From Jaenimonas drosophilae (taxonomy: Eukaryota > Euglenozoa > Kinetoplastea > Trypanosomatida > Trypanosomatidae), in NCBI GenBank assembly GCA_030849065.1, contig JASAON010001622.1:1-64000 (forward strand): a stretch of DNA of 64,000 nt, read 5' to 3'. Both the position numbers and the translations under genes were made by a program. Shown in pieces: positions 17,568 to 26,283 of this stretch (the first letter of the stretch is position 1; every line of letters begins with the position of its first letter). A model generated the notes under the pieces. It saw only the letters and a list, made by a program, of their open reading frames with translations, made no database searches and had not been told where the DNA came from.

Positions 17568-18143
17568 ATGGTTGCCAAGAAGCACAGCACCAAGAAGGTC
17601 ACCAAGAAGGTGGGCCGCAAGAGCCCCGAGTACACCACGCTGCGCAAGTCGTGCACGCCTGGTACCGTGGCTATCATTCTTGCCGGTCGCTTCCGCGGTC
17701 GCCGCGCAGTGATCCTCAAGCAGCTGCCCAACAACGGCCCTCTTGTTCTCTCTGGCCCCATGAAGTTCAACGGTGTCCCCATCCGCCGCATTGACTCCCG
17801 CTACATCATCGCCACCCAGACGAAGATCGACATCTCCAACGTGGACACCAAGTCCATCACGGACGACCTCTTCAAGCTCCCCAAGGAGGCCAAGCCCGCC
17901 AAGAGCGAGGGTGACTTCATGGGCGACAAGCAGAAGAAGGCTGCGGAGAAGTCTGCCAAGAAGACCACCAAGGCCGCCAAGAAGACCGTGGTGTCTGATG
18001 CCCGCGCTCAGCTGCAGAAGAAGGTTGATGCCGCTCTGATTGAGGCCATCAAGAAGGACAAGCTCGGCAAGGAGAAGGCTGGGTACCTGCGCTCCGTCTT
18101 TACGGTGAAGCCTGGCGATGCCCCCCACCGCATGCAGTGGTAA
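17568..18143 (+). CDS. RPL6: 60S ribosomal protein L6 (eL6)
   Basis: eL6 is a eukaryote-specific protein of the large ribosomal subunit. The 191-residue frame shows the conserved core GTVAIILAGRFRGRRAVILK (about residues 31-50), then LVLSGPMKFNGVPIRRID and YIIATQTKIDIS. A Lys/Ala-rich segment follows (about 125-145) and a C-terminal helix ends in VKPGDAPHRMQW. The open frame runs far upstream into the transporter gene, but the ATG at 17568 follows the splice acceptor and gives the expected N-terminus. Codon use is highly biased: lysines are essentially all AAG and most other codons end in C or G. This is typical of highly expressed genes and distinct from the neighbours. Confidence 0.95.
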   Translation: MVAKKHSTKKVTKKVGRKSPEYTTLRKSCTPGTVAIILAGRFRGRRAVILKQLPNNGPLVLSGPMKFNGVPIRRIDSRYIIATQTKIDISNVDTKSITDDLFKLPKEAKPAKSEGDFMGDKQKKAAEKSAKKTTKAAKKTVVSDARAQLQKKVDAALIEAIKKDKLGKEKAGYLRSVFTVKPGDAPHRMQW

Positions 18144-18289
18144 GCTGGATGTGTGCTGATCGGTTCCGGTCGGACGATGCTTTCATGTTGTTTCTAACAT
18201 AATCTGAGTACCCATACCAAATAATCATTGTCCACCTGTGTGTTTTGATGCTTTTGCCTACTCTAGCCATGTTGTTGGTTTCCTTTGTT

Positions 18290-18312
18290 CCTTTCACTGT
18301 ACACATTTTCAG
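18290..18312 (+). promoter_or_regulatory. Putative spliced-leader acceptor for the WDR70-like gene
   Basis: Pyrimidine-biased run ending TTTTCAG with AG at 18311-18312, 44 bases before ATG 18356. No ATG lies between. Confidence 0.5.
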
Positions 18313-18355
18313 GCAAGTGTACGCTCACATAGGTGAACCATAGCTTCGTTGAGTG

Positions 18356-19804
18356 ATGAGCCAGGTATCTTCAGACGATGAGGACTACAACCCGTCACTT
18401 TGTGTGCCGACGTCATCAGGTGCGCCACCCAACGTTAGACCCACAACGGCAAGTAGCATGGACACCTCATCTCATGAAGTCTGCTCAAGTGTCCATATGA
18501 ATCACGCTGGCAATCCTGGCACGAGCGCGGGCACAACGAAATCGTCGTCATCTATCTCAATGCCGTGGGTGCGGCTGAGCGGGATAAAAGGCCGAGTGCG
18601 CTGTGTGTGCACGAATCCATCGGGCACCATTCTTTGTGCCGCGGGGGATGACGGCGTACTGTGCATGTGGGATTTCAATTCTACCATTGAGTCGCGCCAG
18701 GTGAAGCCGACGCGCACTCTGACTCCATTTGTCAACAGAATTGTGGGACTTCAGCCGATTGTGTCACTGCACTCGGCGGCGGATGGGTCATACTTTGTGG
18801 CATGTCAAGATGGTGACAGGCCTGCTCTCATCGCTTGCACGGGAAAGCAGCTAGGATTCTGCGCAATGGGCGAACGTGGACCTCTCAACGTTGTCCAGTG
18901 CAAAGGCCACCGTGCACCAGTCACATCGGCCTCAGCGGATTTGAAAGACGCCGCGTGCTTCTTCACTGGAAGTCAAGATGGAACGGCTCGACTGTGGAAT
19001 AAGGCCACTTACGAGCGCCAGTCCGTCTTCGCAGTTCAACATGGCTCTGGACAGTTGGATGATCGCGTGGCTGTGGAGGCGGTTTGCGGCTTGTCAGGCC
19101 CATCCCTTCCGTCATTTGCCACCGGAGGGGCTGATGGCTGCGTGCAGTTGTGGGATGCGCGAGTGAAGTACCGCCCTGGGGGCTCAGTGGCCACCTGGGA
19201 CGTTTACGCACACCTTGCCGCTTCCGGCCTTGCCAACATGGACGAGGTATTTGAGAGGCATGTCGGTGGCCTGATGGAGATTCCTGTTGGAGAGGGCCAC
19301 GGTCTCGTGGCTCGAGTGGGATCTGCAATGGTTGTGATGGATCTCCGCCGTCCCTTCACGCCGTCTGGTACATTTCTTGGAAAGGGAATGGGGATGGGAA
19401 GCTTGCCTTGCTGCGATGACACCACTCCCGTTGTGGGTTCTGCGACTGCTGGCGAGTGGCTGACGTGCACTAGCCGCGCAGGATTCGGTCAAGGTTCAGG
19501 CGGGCACGTGGTCCAGTTTGGACCATCTGACAGTAACGGAGATAGCTACTCGTGGGATGTGAGTGGGGCGTGGCCAGTGAGCGGATCCGATGAAGATGTG
19601 TGCTGCGTCTGCGCGGATCCTCTACATAATGGTGTTTTTTTTGCTGGGATGAGCAACGGGGATGTCGCAGTTCGTCTCGACGCAACGGCAGGGACTCCGG
19701 TGGATCAGTGGCTCGCGACAAAACCAGAAGCAACCCAAACAACTCACCGCGACGCTCAGAAGCGTCCCCGAGATGCACCTGAATGGGATCACGATCTCTT
19801 TTGA
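18356..19804 (+). CDS. WDR70-like WD40-repeat protein
   Basis: This 482-residue protein has an N-terminal Ser/Thr-rich disordered region (1-75) and a WD40 propeller. Clear blades include GRVRCVCTNPSGTILCAAGD with LCMWDF (about 83-110), FFTGSQDGTARLWNKATYER (about 203-222) and FATGGADGCVQLWDARVKY (about 250-270). The order and spacing resemble WDR70 (gastrulation defective 1), a nuclear protein linked in animals and yeast to chromatin and DNA-damage responses. A Lys/Arg-rich tail (HRDAQKRPRDAPEWDHDLF) resembles a nuclear localisation signal. The frame opens one codon earlier at a GTG; the ATG at 18356 is used. It could be a different WD40 family member. Confidence 0.75.
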   Translation: MSQVSSDDEDYNPSLCVPTSSGAPPNVRPTTASSMDTSSHEVCSSVHMNHAGNPGTSAGTTKSSSSISMPWVRLSGIKGRVRCVCTNPSGTILCAAGDDGVLCMWDFNSTIESRQVKPTRTLTPFVNRIVGLQPIVSLHSAADGSYFVACQDGDRPALIACTGKQLGFCAMGERGPLNVVQCKGHRAPVTSASADLKDAACFFTGSQDGTARLWNKATYERQSVFAVQHGSGQLDDRVAVEAVCGLSGPSLPSFATGGADGCVQLWDARVKYRPGGSVATWDVYAHLAASGLANMDEVFERHVGGLMEIPVGEGHGLVARVGSAMVVMDLRRPFTPSGTFLGKGMGMGSLPCCDDTTPVVGSATAGEWLTCTSRAGFGQGSGGHVVQFGPSDSNGDSYSWDVSGAWPVSGSDEDVCCVCADPLHNGVFFAGMSNGDVAVRLDATAGTPVDQWLATKPEATQTTHRDAQKRPRDAPEWDHDLF

Positions 19805-19946
19805 CTGTGGCACTTTGACCAGGCTAAGTATTGCACAGAAGGTGAGTTGTGGGCGCCATTGATTGCTGGTGATCTTCAAGCCAATATGAATTCTGTCCCC
19901 TTGTCTGCCCTTGCTCATTTTGATATAGGAATAGGGCTTGGCAGAA

Positions 19947-20969
19947 ATGTCGTTAGGCCCAGGGGCCGAACAGTTTCCTTCCGACCCTCGTGATGCACCC
20001 GCTGAACCCATCTGCCCACCTTCCGATGACGTGACGATCTCTCAGCCATCTTTTAACTTCATTTCCCGGTTCATGCAGCGGTATGCTGGTCGACTGCCTC
20101 GACCATATGTAGGTCTTCGGTCGTGGGAGTACCGCGGGACTGACTACGCACTCGTTCTGTACGCGTGTTTTCCGTCGAACTGCGTGGACTTGTCACGTCT
20201 GAGCTGGTCCCTGCACCCTTTGAACTCCCAAGTGTTAGGAAATCTCGAGGCTTTTTGTGGTGCTGCTTTGGGGCTTCGACTCCCTGACACCCCAACGGAG
20301 TCATTGAATCCGGCACTCCTTCATACTTCGCCATCCTGCGTTGCCCACCACATCCGAGTACAGCATTGGCTCTACAGCCTCTCCAGGCGCTTCAAACCTG
20401 ACGCCCACTTTGACGCCGTAGCCCTGCGCGTTTCCCTCCGAAGCGAACAACTTGGTGAGCCTTTTGTCGTTAACAAGGGGGCAGATCCTGCGTGCTCAGC
20501 TCCGCGGAAACTGCGGCGCATAGAGGAGGGTTCGCTCTCTGCCTCTTGCGGTGCCTATCTCGCTGCTCGCCCAAACTTCACGGAAAAGGTGGACAAGGCT
20601 GAGAAGGACGAGGCACCCGTGCCAGCTCCAGTGGAGAAACCCAAGCCATGGCTGCAATACAGCAAGCCCTGGAGGCTTCCCTCGAAGGGTGCAGAGAAGG
20701 GGGACAAGACAGACGGCCGCACAGCACAACGATCCTCTTCATTTGATCAACACACACAGTCGTACATCTTTGGAGCTACAGACTTGGAGTCCCAATATAA
20801 GCGTTCCCGTCACGTGCTACAAAACCTTCGAGACTGTCTGCTTCGATGCCGCCAAGGAATTGTGTCCGAGATCATGAGTGGAGAGTCTATTCACTTTGAC
20901 GCCACCGCAGAAATACTCAAGCAGCTCGTCGTAGTCCCAGATGAGATCGTGTCTCTGCCCGAGACATAG
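19947..20969 (+). CDS. Hypothetical protein, unknown function
   Basis: Reading frame of 340 residues starting at the first ATG (a non-ATG extension exists three codons upstream). About residues 40-180 look globular (YAGRLPRPYVGLRSWEYRG; LEAFCGAALGLRLPDTP). A Lys/Glu/Pro linker covers about 205-235. The C-terminal 70 residues form helices (SQYKRSRHVLQNLRDCLLRC; FDATAEILKQLVVVPDEIV). No signal peptide, membrane segment or family motif is recognised. The gene is 140 bases after the WDR70-like gene and 208 bases before the next one, typical spacing for this array. Confidence 0.7.
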   Translation: MSLGPGAEQFPSDPRDAPAEPICPPSDDVTISQPSFNFISRFMQRYAGRLPRPYVGLRSWEYRGTDYALVLYACFPSNCVDLSRLSWSLHPLNSQVLGNLEAFCGAALGLRLPDTPTESLNPALLHTSPSCVAHHIRVQHWLYSLSRRFKPDAHFDAVALRVSLRSEQLGEPFVVNKGADPACSAPRKLRRIEEGSLSASCGAYLAARPNFTEKVDKAEKDEAPVPAPVEKPKPWLQYSKPWRLPSKGAEKGDKTDGRTAQRSSSFDQHTQSYIFGATDLESQYKRSRHVLQNLRDCLLRCRQGIVSEIMSGESIHFDATAEILKQLVVVPDEIVSLPET

Positions 20970-21177
20970 ACGAGTTACGTGACTCGCAAGTTAGATTCAC
21001 CATCACCCTCACCAAATAGCTTATTGGTTGTGTCACGCTTTGAGATGTCGAGCAACGTGAACGGGCTTCTTCTTGAAATCAGGTTCCCCTTTCCTTTCCA
21101 TGTTCTTTCACGAGTAGGGGTAGGCAGTGCACCATTGCATTCTGAACAAAGAGTTGGGCGTCCTCGTTCTTGCTCAG

Positions 21178-23565
21178 ATGCCTGCGCTACCAGTGAGGCG
21201 GCTCCCCACACAAGGTGTTTCCCTCACCCATGCTGGCTGCGTCTCCACTCGGGCAATATTGGCACATCAAGTGTCCTGCCGACGCGTCACTTCGGTACCT
21301 GGTGATGCGGTGACTTCACGGGCACTGGAAAAGGCTCGCTGGTGCGGCCTCGATCCCGTCGTGAAGTGGACGACACTGGTGGATTTGGCGCGTCGAGGTC
21401 CCTACTTGCTAGAGTCCCCTACATCTTCCCTCACCTCCGTTCAGACGTCAAGTCGAGCATCAGCGGGCACCATACTAGGAGATGATGATAGTCAAGTCCG
21501 TTTTTCTCTGGAGTCTTCACAGGACCACGCCGTACTGTGTAATGCCCTTCCCTACGCAGCTCGTCTGCAGCTTACTCTCTCGTTGATGAGGTGGGTATGT
21601 GCTCTTCGAGACGTTCAAGACACTATTGCACACCTAAGGATGCCCTACGCAGCTACTGTTCGCCATCAACGGGCTGTGATTGCGGTTGTTGCTCCAACGC
21701 GTCGGGTTGAGTATTGGATCGATCCCAACACCTCCGTCCATGTAAGAATGCATCACGAGCTGAATGGTACAGCGGAGCAAATTCCTGCCCCTCACACATG
21801 GGAGCCGGACACAACGGAAAAGGAACAGTTTGATACAAGCCATCCTCTTCCTGGTCGTGCTCGTCGGGGTGTGCTAGGAGGGAGGCGATGCCGCAGTGCC
21901 TCCAGTCGGCCATCAATCCCCAAGCGTGCAGATTTGGTACGCCGCGTTCAAGGAACTGTTCCTCTTCCCAGTGAGAATGATGCCCGCGCGCGCGTCACGT
22001 GGTGGGGATCTAGAGATCGGCAGAAGCGGGTGTCGGCACGGTCACGCAGCGTGGAGCGCGCCGGCGGACTCGGAGCAGCGGATGCCCAAAGATGCGTTCC
22101 ACCCATTTCATTTGAAGCTGATCATGATACTGACGCCGGCTATCACGGCAACTGCGGGCGTGGAGAGGGCTGCCCCTTCACAGATGATGGAAAACTGTCA
22201 GAGGTACCCGTGCACATCCCGTGCAAGCTGCGTCATGGCGCACGCGGTATCCGAGAGATTGTGGACGCCTGCGTGATGGCTCATGCTGCCATTCTGAGTG
22301 CTTTGTTTGTGGAGGGTCGAGTTCCCCGTGTGACCACAAATCATCCTACTGTGTTGGCCTACATTCAGTGGGCTTTTGAGGAGCTCCGCGCGGATCGCTT
22401 CCTCTCCGCTGATCTTCATGAAGGGAGTGCGGCTGGCCAGCATCGACCCTACTTCCCACCATGGGCAGACCCGAGAGAGCGAGCAGTCTTGACCATGATC
22501 CCAGCAAGGAATGACCGAATCACCGCCAAGGAAGCAGCTTATCTGGCTCATCAAGTCCTCTCGGCCAGTCCATGCATTGTCCACGTTCAGGCTTCAGCTG
22601 CCGGTACTCCCTCTGCTGCTGCCCAACAAGTGATGAAGGCTGTTCGTGTGCTTCAGACACAACTTTTGACTTCGGACCACGAGCTGGAGGCGGCAACTAC
22701 CGAAAGCGGTGCGTGGTCGGTTACATGGCTACCCGTCGTGGCGACAGACCATCCCGATGGAGCTGCGCCGGCCGCTGACAGTCCTCATCGGCCAAATGGA
22801 AAGGAGTCTGCCTTTTCCCCACTTCTGCAGAAGGCGGGTAGTGCAACAGCTACCGGCTGGCTCACCACCATATGCACCTTCTTCGGTGGAAAGCGCGGCG
22901 AGCTCGTTAAGGCGGCATCTTTCGATCGTCAGTTTTCCCGTCCAGCTGTGGTCCTGCATGCACTCACTGCCTCCCTGCACAGTACATACCTACTCCAAGT
23001 GCTCGTTCCACCACAATCAAGCGCCGTCACGCCGACAGAGCTTACTCAGTGGGCACTTCATGCTCTCCCGTCGGACATTCGAGTAGTTGGCATCAATACA
23101 ACTCCAACGGAGGTACTCTATTTCTTTCCCCAAGGAAGTTACCTCACCAGCAAAGTTGGAAACGCAATGCGATATCGTGCCATCAATCGCACCATTGTCA
23201 GCACTAGTCCCCACTTTCTCCCACACCCAGACTCAACATCCATGTGGCGCACAGCAGCACGACAGTTGCTGCACCGCACTTCATCATCCCACCAGTTCTC
23301 GGCGCACATTCCCCTAGAGGATTATGCACTACACACTGCCAATGAGCTCCAGCACAGCAACAACACTACTAACGTGACCAACAACGACGCAACACACGCT
23401 CTTATCACTGAGCGCACCATTGACTACCTCGCCCAGCCCACAAAGCTCAGATGGTTGGCTCTACTCGCCGCCAGAACATTCCACANTGCCTCTGCTGCCA
23501 TCACCATAATGCTGTTTGTGTTTGTGTTTGTGCTGTGTGCGTGTGGGCATCTGTGTGTGGAGTGA
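21178..23565 (+). CDS. Hypothetical protein, 3' end uncertain at an ambiguous base
   Basis: A frame of about 795 residues with an unresolved base at 23486. The N-terminus (MPALPVRRLPTQGVSL) is basic and acid-free, so mitochondrial import is possible. About residues 115-210 look globular. An Arg-rich stretch (about 240-310, for example SARSRSVER) and a Cys/His-containing segment HGNCGRGEGCPF precede a second globular part (about 340-520). No family is recognised. After the N the frame reads hydrophobic LFVFVFVLCACG from a GT-rich tract that looks like UTR, so the true stop may lie just past 23486 in another frame or the N may hide an indel. The start is the first ATG; a GTG extension exists 17 codons upstream. 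Confidence 0.6.
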   Translation: MPALPVRRLPTQGVSLTHAGCVSTRAILAHQVSCRRVTSVPGDAVTSRALEKARWCGLDPVVKWTTLVDLARRGPYLLESPTSSLTSVQTSSRASAGTILGDDDSQVRFSLESSQDHAVLCNALPYAARLQLTLSLMRWVCALRDVQDTIAHLRMPYAATVRHQRAVIAVVAPTRRVEYWIDPNTSVHVRMHHELNGTAEQIPAPHTWEPDTTEKEQFDTSHPLPGRARRGVLGGRRCRSASSRPSIPKRADLVRRVQGTVPLPSENDARARVTWWGSRDRQKRVSARSRSVERAGGLGAADAQRCVPPISFEADHDTDAGYHGNCGRGEGCPFTDDGKLSEVPVHIPCKLRHGARGIREIVDACVMAHAAILSALFVEGRVPRVTTNHPTVLAYIQWAFEELRADRFLSADLHEGSAAGQHRPYFPPWADPRERAVLTMIPARNDRITAKEAAYLAHQVLSASPCIVHVQASAAGTPSAAAQQVMKAVRVLQTQLLTSDHELEAATTESGAWSVTWLPVVATDHPDGAAPAADSPHRPNGKESAFSPLLQKAGSATATGWLTTICTFFGGKRGELVKAASFDRQFSRPAVVLHALTASLHSTYLLQVLVPPQSSAVTPTELTQWALHALPSDIRVVGINTTPTEVLYFFPQGSYLTSKVGNAMRYRAINRTIVSTSPHFLPHPDSTSMWRTAARQLLHRTSSSHQFSAHIPLEDYALHTANELQHSNNTTNVTNNDATHALITERTIDYLAQPTKLRWLALLAARTFHXASAAITIMLFVFVFVLCACGHLCVE

Positions 23566-23920
23566 TGCGTGGACAGCGCTCTTCATCGTGTCCCACAAGA
23601 GCAGAATTAACCAACGGAGCAGGCATCTCGCCTGTCCGTGACGATGAGCGGGAGCTGACCACCGGAGCCCACGGCCAAGCCATCATGCAAATCCCACACA
23701 CTGCTGCACAACGTGTGTATGCGTGTACCATCGACGCTGGCGTTGATGAAGCTGATATGGTCCGTGTTTCTGATCCTTCCTGACGCACAGATACACATAT
23801 CCTCTGAGCCGCCGGTGATATACCAATACCCAGGTGTTGTACCACTCTTTTCCACATTGAGACGGAGTTGTCGGTTGGGTGTGCCCCGCACCTTGTGAGC
23901 ATTGCCCTATCTCGCAACTC

Positions 23921-24016
23921 CCAGAGCCTATTTCTCCACCTTCCCCTATTTTGTTTCCCTTCTGCTTCTTCTTCCTCCCCTTTCTTGTGTTGTTGTTGTT
24001 GTTGTTATTGTTGCAG
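23921..24016 (+). promoter_or_regulatory. Long polypyrimidine tract and GTT repeat ending in an orphan splice acceptor
   Basis: About 65 mostly C/T bases, then GTT repeats (23988-24006), then TTGCAG with AG at 24015-24016. It is the most striking acceptor-like element in the window, yet the next recognised start codon is 760 bases away. Confidence 0.55.
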
Positions 24017-24717
24017 TTGCATGGCATGGCGGATGTGATTGACGACCAGGCCGATGTAAAGCCGTCGCAGATGGACTTGACCTTGCCTGAAAACAATCTC
24101 TGCCCCGTCTGATCCCGCGCGTGCAATATGCAGTATCCGTACAGCAGCATCGATGACGTGCCCACTGGCCCCGTCACCTTGAGGGCGCTCTCTTTGCGGG
24201 CGTACGGCCTCAAGTCTCCACTGACGTGCTCGCCTTGTGCGTGTGCGCTGGTGTACGGGGGTCCACAGAACAAGGGCTGTGCGTGACGTGACGCTCGGCA
24301 CCTGTGCCTTCGGGTGCAGTGTGTCTGATGCTCCGTTGCGTGCGCTGTCCCGTTATGCATATCCTGTGTGCGCTCCAGCTCCGTCGGGGCAATGAGGAGT
24401 CAGCAACAAACCATGCATTACACATCAAACATATCTTCAGCTCACTCTCTTGTTGTTGCTCTTTTTCCAATTGACGTTTCCACCTTTCTTCCACTTACCT
24501 TTCCACGTGTACCGAGACACGCAAATGCGTTGCGGGATGATTGACGTAACATCACAGACTTTGAGTCTTCATGATACCATTTATTGTCGCCCCAGTCTGA
24601 CGACGTTTTGCTGACTTTGTAAGGGCCGTGGCTAATTTCTACTGAGGTGGTGTGACTTGTGGTGCTAAATGTTGTTTATGCGTTGTGGTTATTGTTGTGA
24701 ACGTCATTTTTCACTGG

Positions 24718-24743
24718 TTGTTCTTTGTTGTGTATTTGTTTAG
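24718..24743 (+). promoter_or_regulatory. Putative spliced-leader acceptor for the NSRP1-domain gene
   Basis: T-rich run ending TTTGTTTAG with AG at 24742-24743. The first ATG downstream is the assigned start at 24776. Confidence 0.55.
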
Positions 24744-24775
24744 GTGGTGTAGGTAGGGCTCATAAGGTATTGGGT

Positions 24776-25708
24776 ATGTCGTTGTTTGATGACGACGGCA
24801 GTTTGAGTACGTCGTCGTCGGCTTCGTCAGACTCTCATGAAGATGAGAAGAGTGTTGCTGCAAGCGGGAAGATGCTCTCTTCCTCAGCTGTGCGCGAGGC
24901 TTTTGGTATGCGTAGCCGATTTACTCTGACGGCGGAGGACCTAAAGAAGCAGAAGGCGGCACAATCGCCACTTCGTGGTGTTGGTGCTGTTCGTGGAGGG
25001 CTTGAGAAGACGGAAGGGGTAAGTGATGGGAAGAGCAAGTTCGTAAGCTCGATTTCATCTGCACTGCAACTTCGTCAAGCAGACAAGATACGACTGATGC
25101 GTCAGCGACTTGTGAAGCAACGAGCAGAGGATGCAAAGGACGCTAATCTCGTGGCAAAGGATCTGGAGGTGGGCGTCTTTGTGACGGATGCGTACAAGCA
25201 GGCCTTGCGTGAGTCGCAGGAGTCCCGCCGCACCGGAGGAGAGTCTGTGACTGACAGGGCGACGAAGGATGGGCCGGGGAAGGGGTCAGTGGATGACTTT
25301 GAGTCCCCGCTGGATGGATTCATTCAGCAACTGACGGATCAGCCTCGACCTGCGTTGACGGAGAGTGGGAAGACTGAGGAGGACGAGGCAAGGCCCGCAT
25401 CACGCGATGGTGTGACGGCTCAACGTGCCAATATTGGAGATGAGTCCTTACCAGTTGCGGAGACGCCCAGCATGGCGGAGCTTCGTCAGCTGGTCTCGGG
25501 AGGTCCTGCCTCCTCTGTCGGGGCTAGCGGGGAGGCCCACAGACGTTCAGCCATCACGAAGGCTGGAGAAACGCAAGGAGACGACTCCGCGGCGCGACGG
25601 GCACGGGTTGCTCGGAAGGTTCGTCGCGCAGATCAGGCGGTGTTGGAGGCCTGCGCAAGCCGAGCGGAAGGTCGCATGCTGCAGCGTGCGCACGCGTTGG
25701 GATGGTGA
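24776..25708 (+). CDS. NSRP1-domain (DUF2040) nuclear speckle splicing regulator-like protein
   Basis: The 310-residue protein has a Ser/Asp-rich N-terminus. About residues 88-150 match the conserved NSRP1 (CCDC55) domain: KFVSSISSALQLRQADKIRL is followed by a basic helix and by DLEVGVFVTDAYKQALRES. That closing segment corresponds to the family's very characteristic acidic-F-VT-AYK-L element. In animals NSRP1 is an RNA-binding nuclear speckle protein that influences alternative splicing. Kinetoplastids have almost no cis-introns, so a role in trans-splicing or mRNA maturation is more likely here; that is inference. The rest is low complexity with a C-terminal Arg/Ala-rich helix. The start follows a T-rich acceptor; an upstream non-ATG extension is ignored. 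Confidence 0.8.
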   Translation: MSLFDDDGSLSTSSSASSDSHEDEKSVAASGKMLSSSAVREAFGMRSRFTLTAEDLKKQKAAQSPLRGVGAVRGGLEKTEGVSDGKSKFVSSISSALQLRQADKIRLMRQRLVKQRAEDAKDANLVAKDLEVGVFVTDAYKQALRESQESRRTGGESVTDRATKDGPGKGSVDDFESPLDGFIQQLTDQPRPALTESGKTEEDEARPASRDGVTAQRANIGDESLPVAETPSMAELRQLVSGGPASSVGASGEAHRRSAITKAGETQGDDSAARRARVARKVRRADQAVLEACASRAEGRMLQRAHALGW

Positions 25709-26283
25709 TAAGAGGGGTGCAGGTTGTGCCTCTCCTTCTTCTGCTTCCTCATATTTATCTTGTTGTCAGCCAACTCACTGGCAAGGACTGATTGAGCACA
25801 CGTGCGGAACTGTATTCATGAACCAATTACTAACTCTCTCACTCTTTTTATTTGTTTGTAGGTCTGCGTTAGTTCGCCCATACACCTTGAGCTACCGGTC
25901 GCTTGCGGTTGTTTGTTTTCAAGGAGTTGCGTGACATTTATCCGCAACGCAACTGCTGTGTCACCCCCTCGGATGGAATGAGTGCGAGTGACGAGTACGA
26001 ACGAAGGACTCGTTGTTGAGAAGTGCAAAAATTGACCGTCAATTTTTCGTGTTCGTGTCATTCCATTGCCCGAGTGACAATCACACACTCACTGCTGTGG
26101 ATCACACACTACTTATTCGTTTGTCCCCTGCACAGGTGCTGCAGCATCTTTGTTTGAGCTCTAACCCTTCTTTTTCCGCGACACACCACGCACGCAGCCT
26201 TACCAGCGTACCGGCTCGTTCGCCAACACATTCCCGTGTTCCGAGAGGAGATTTGAAGGGGTGAGCTTACAATAGAGAGGTAG
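25709..26283. other. Intergenic region, no gene seen
   Basis: About 575 bases. A pyrimidine-rich stretch near 26108-26132 ends in GCACAG and could be the acceptor for the cyclin gene, with a 5' UTR of roughly 150 bases. The open frame 25425-25934 is a shadow of the preceding gene running on. Confidence 0.5.

Larger units (their letters stand above)
23566..24775. other. 1.2-kb region with coding-like segments on both strands and a strong orphan splice acceptor
   Basis: No recognised gene, but not featureless. A plus-strand frame 23568-23783 would encode 71 residues. A minus-strand frame 23607-23891 (94 residues) and the upper part of another at 24016-24360 are open and GC3-rich. A very long pyrimidine tract (23921-24014) ends in CAG. 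After it, ATG 24026 opens a plus-strand frame that meets TGA at 24110-24112 and then stays open to 24286. Which strand, if any, is coding cannot be settled by eye. Confidence 0.5.

Noticed and set aside
24530..24590. Possible SECIS element with ATGA and TGAT about 32 bases apart
   Set aside because: I could pair only a 5-bp AGACT/AGTCT hairpin inside it and not the 11-14 bp stem adjoining the quartet, so it does not support selenocysteine recoding on its own.
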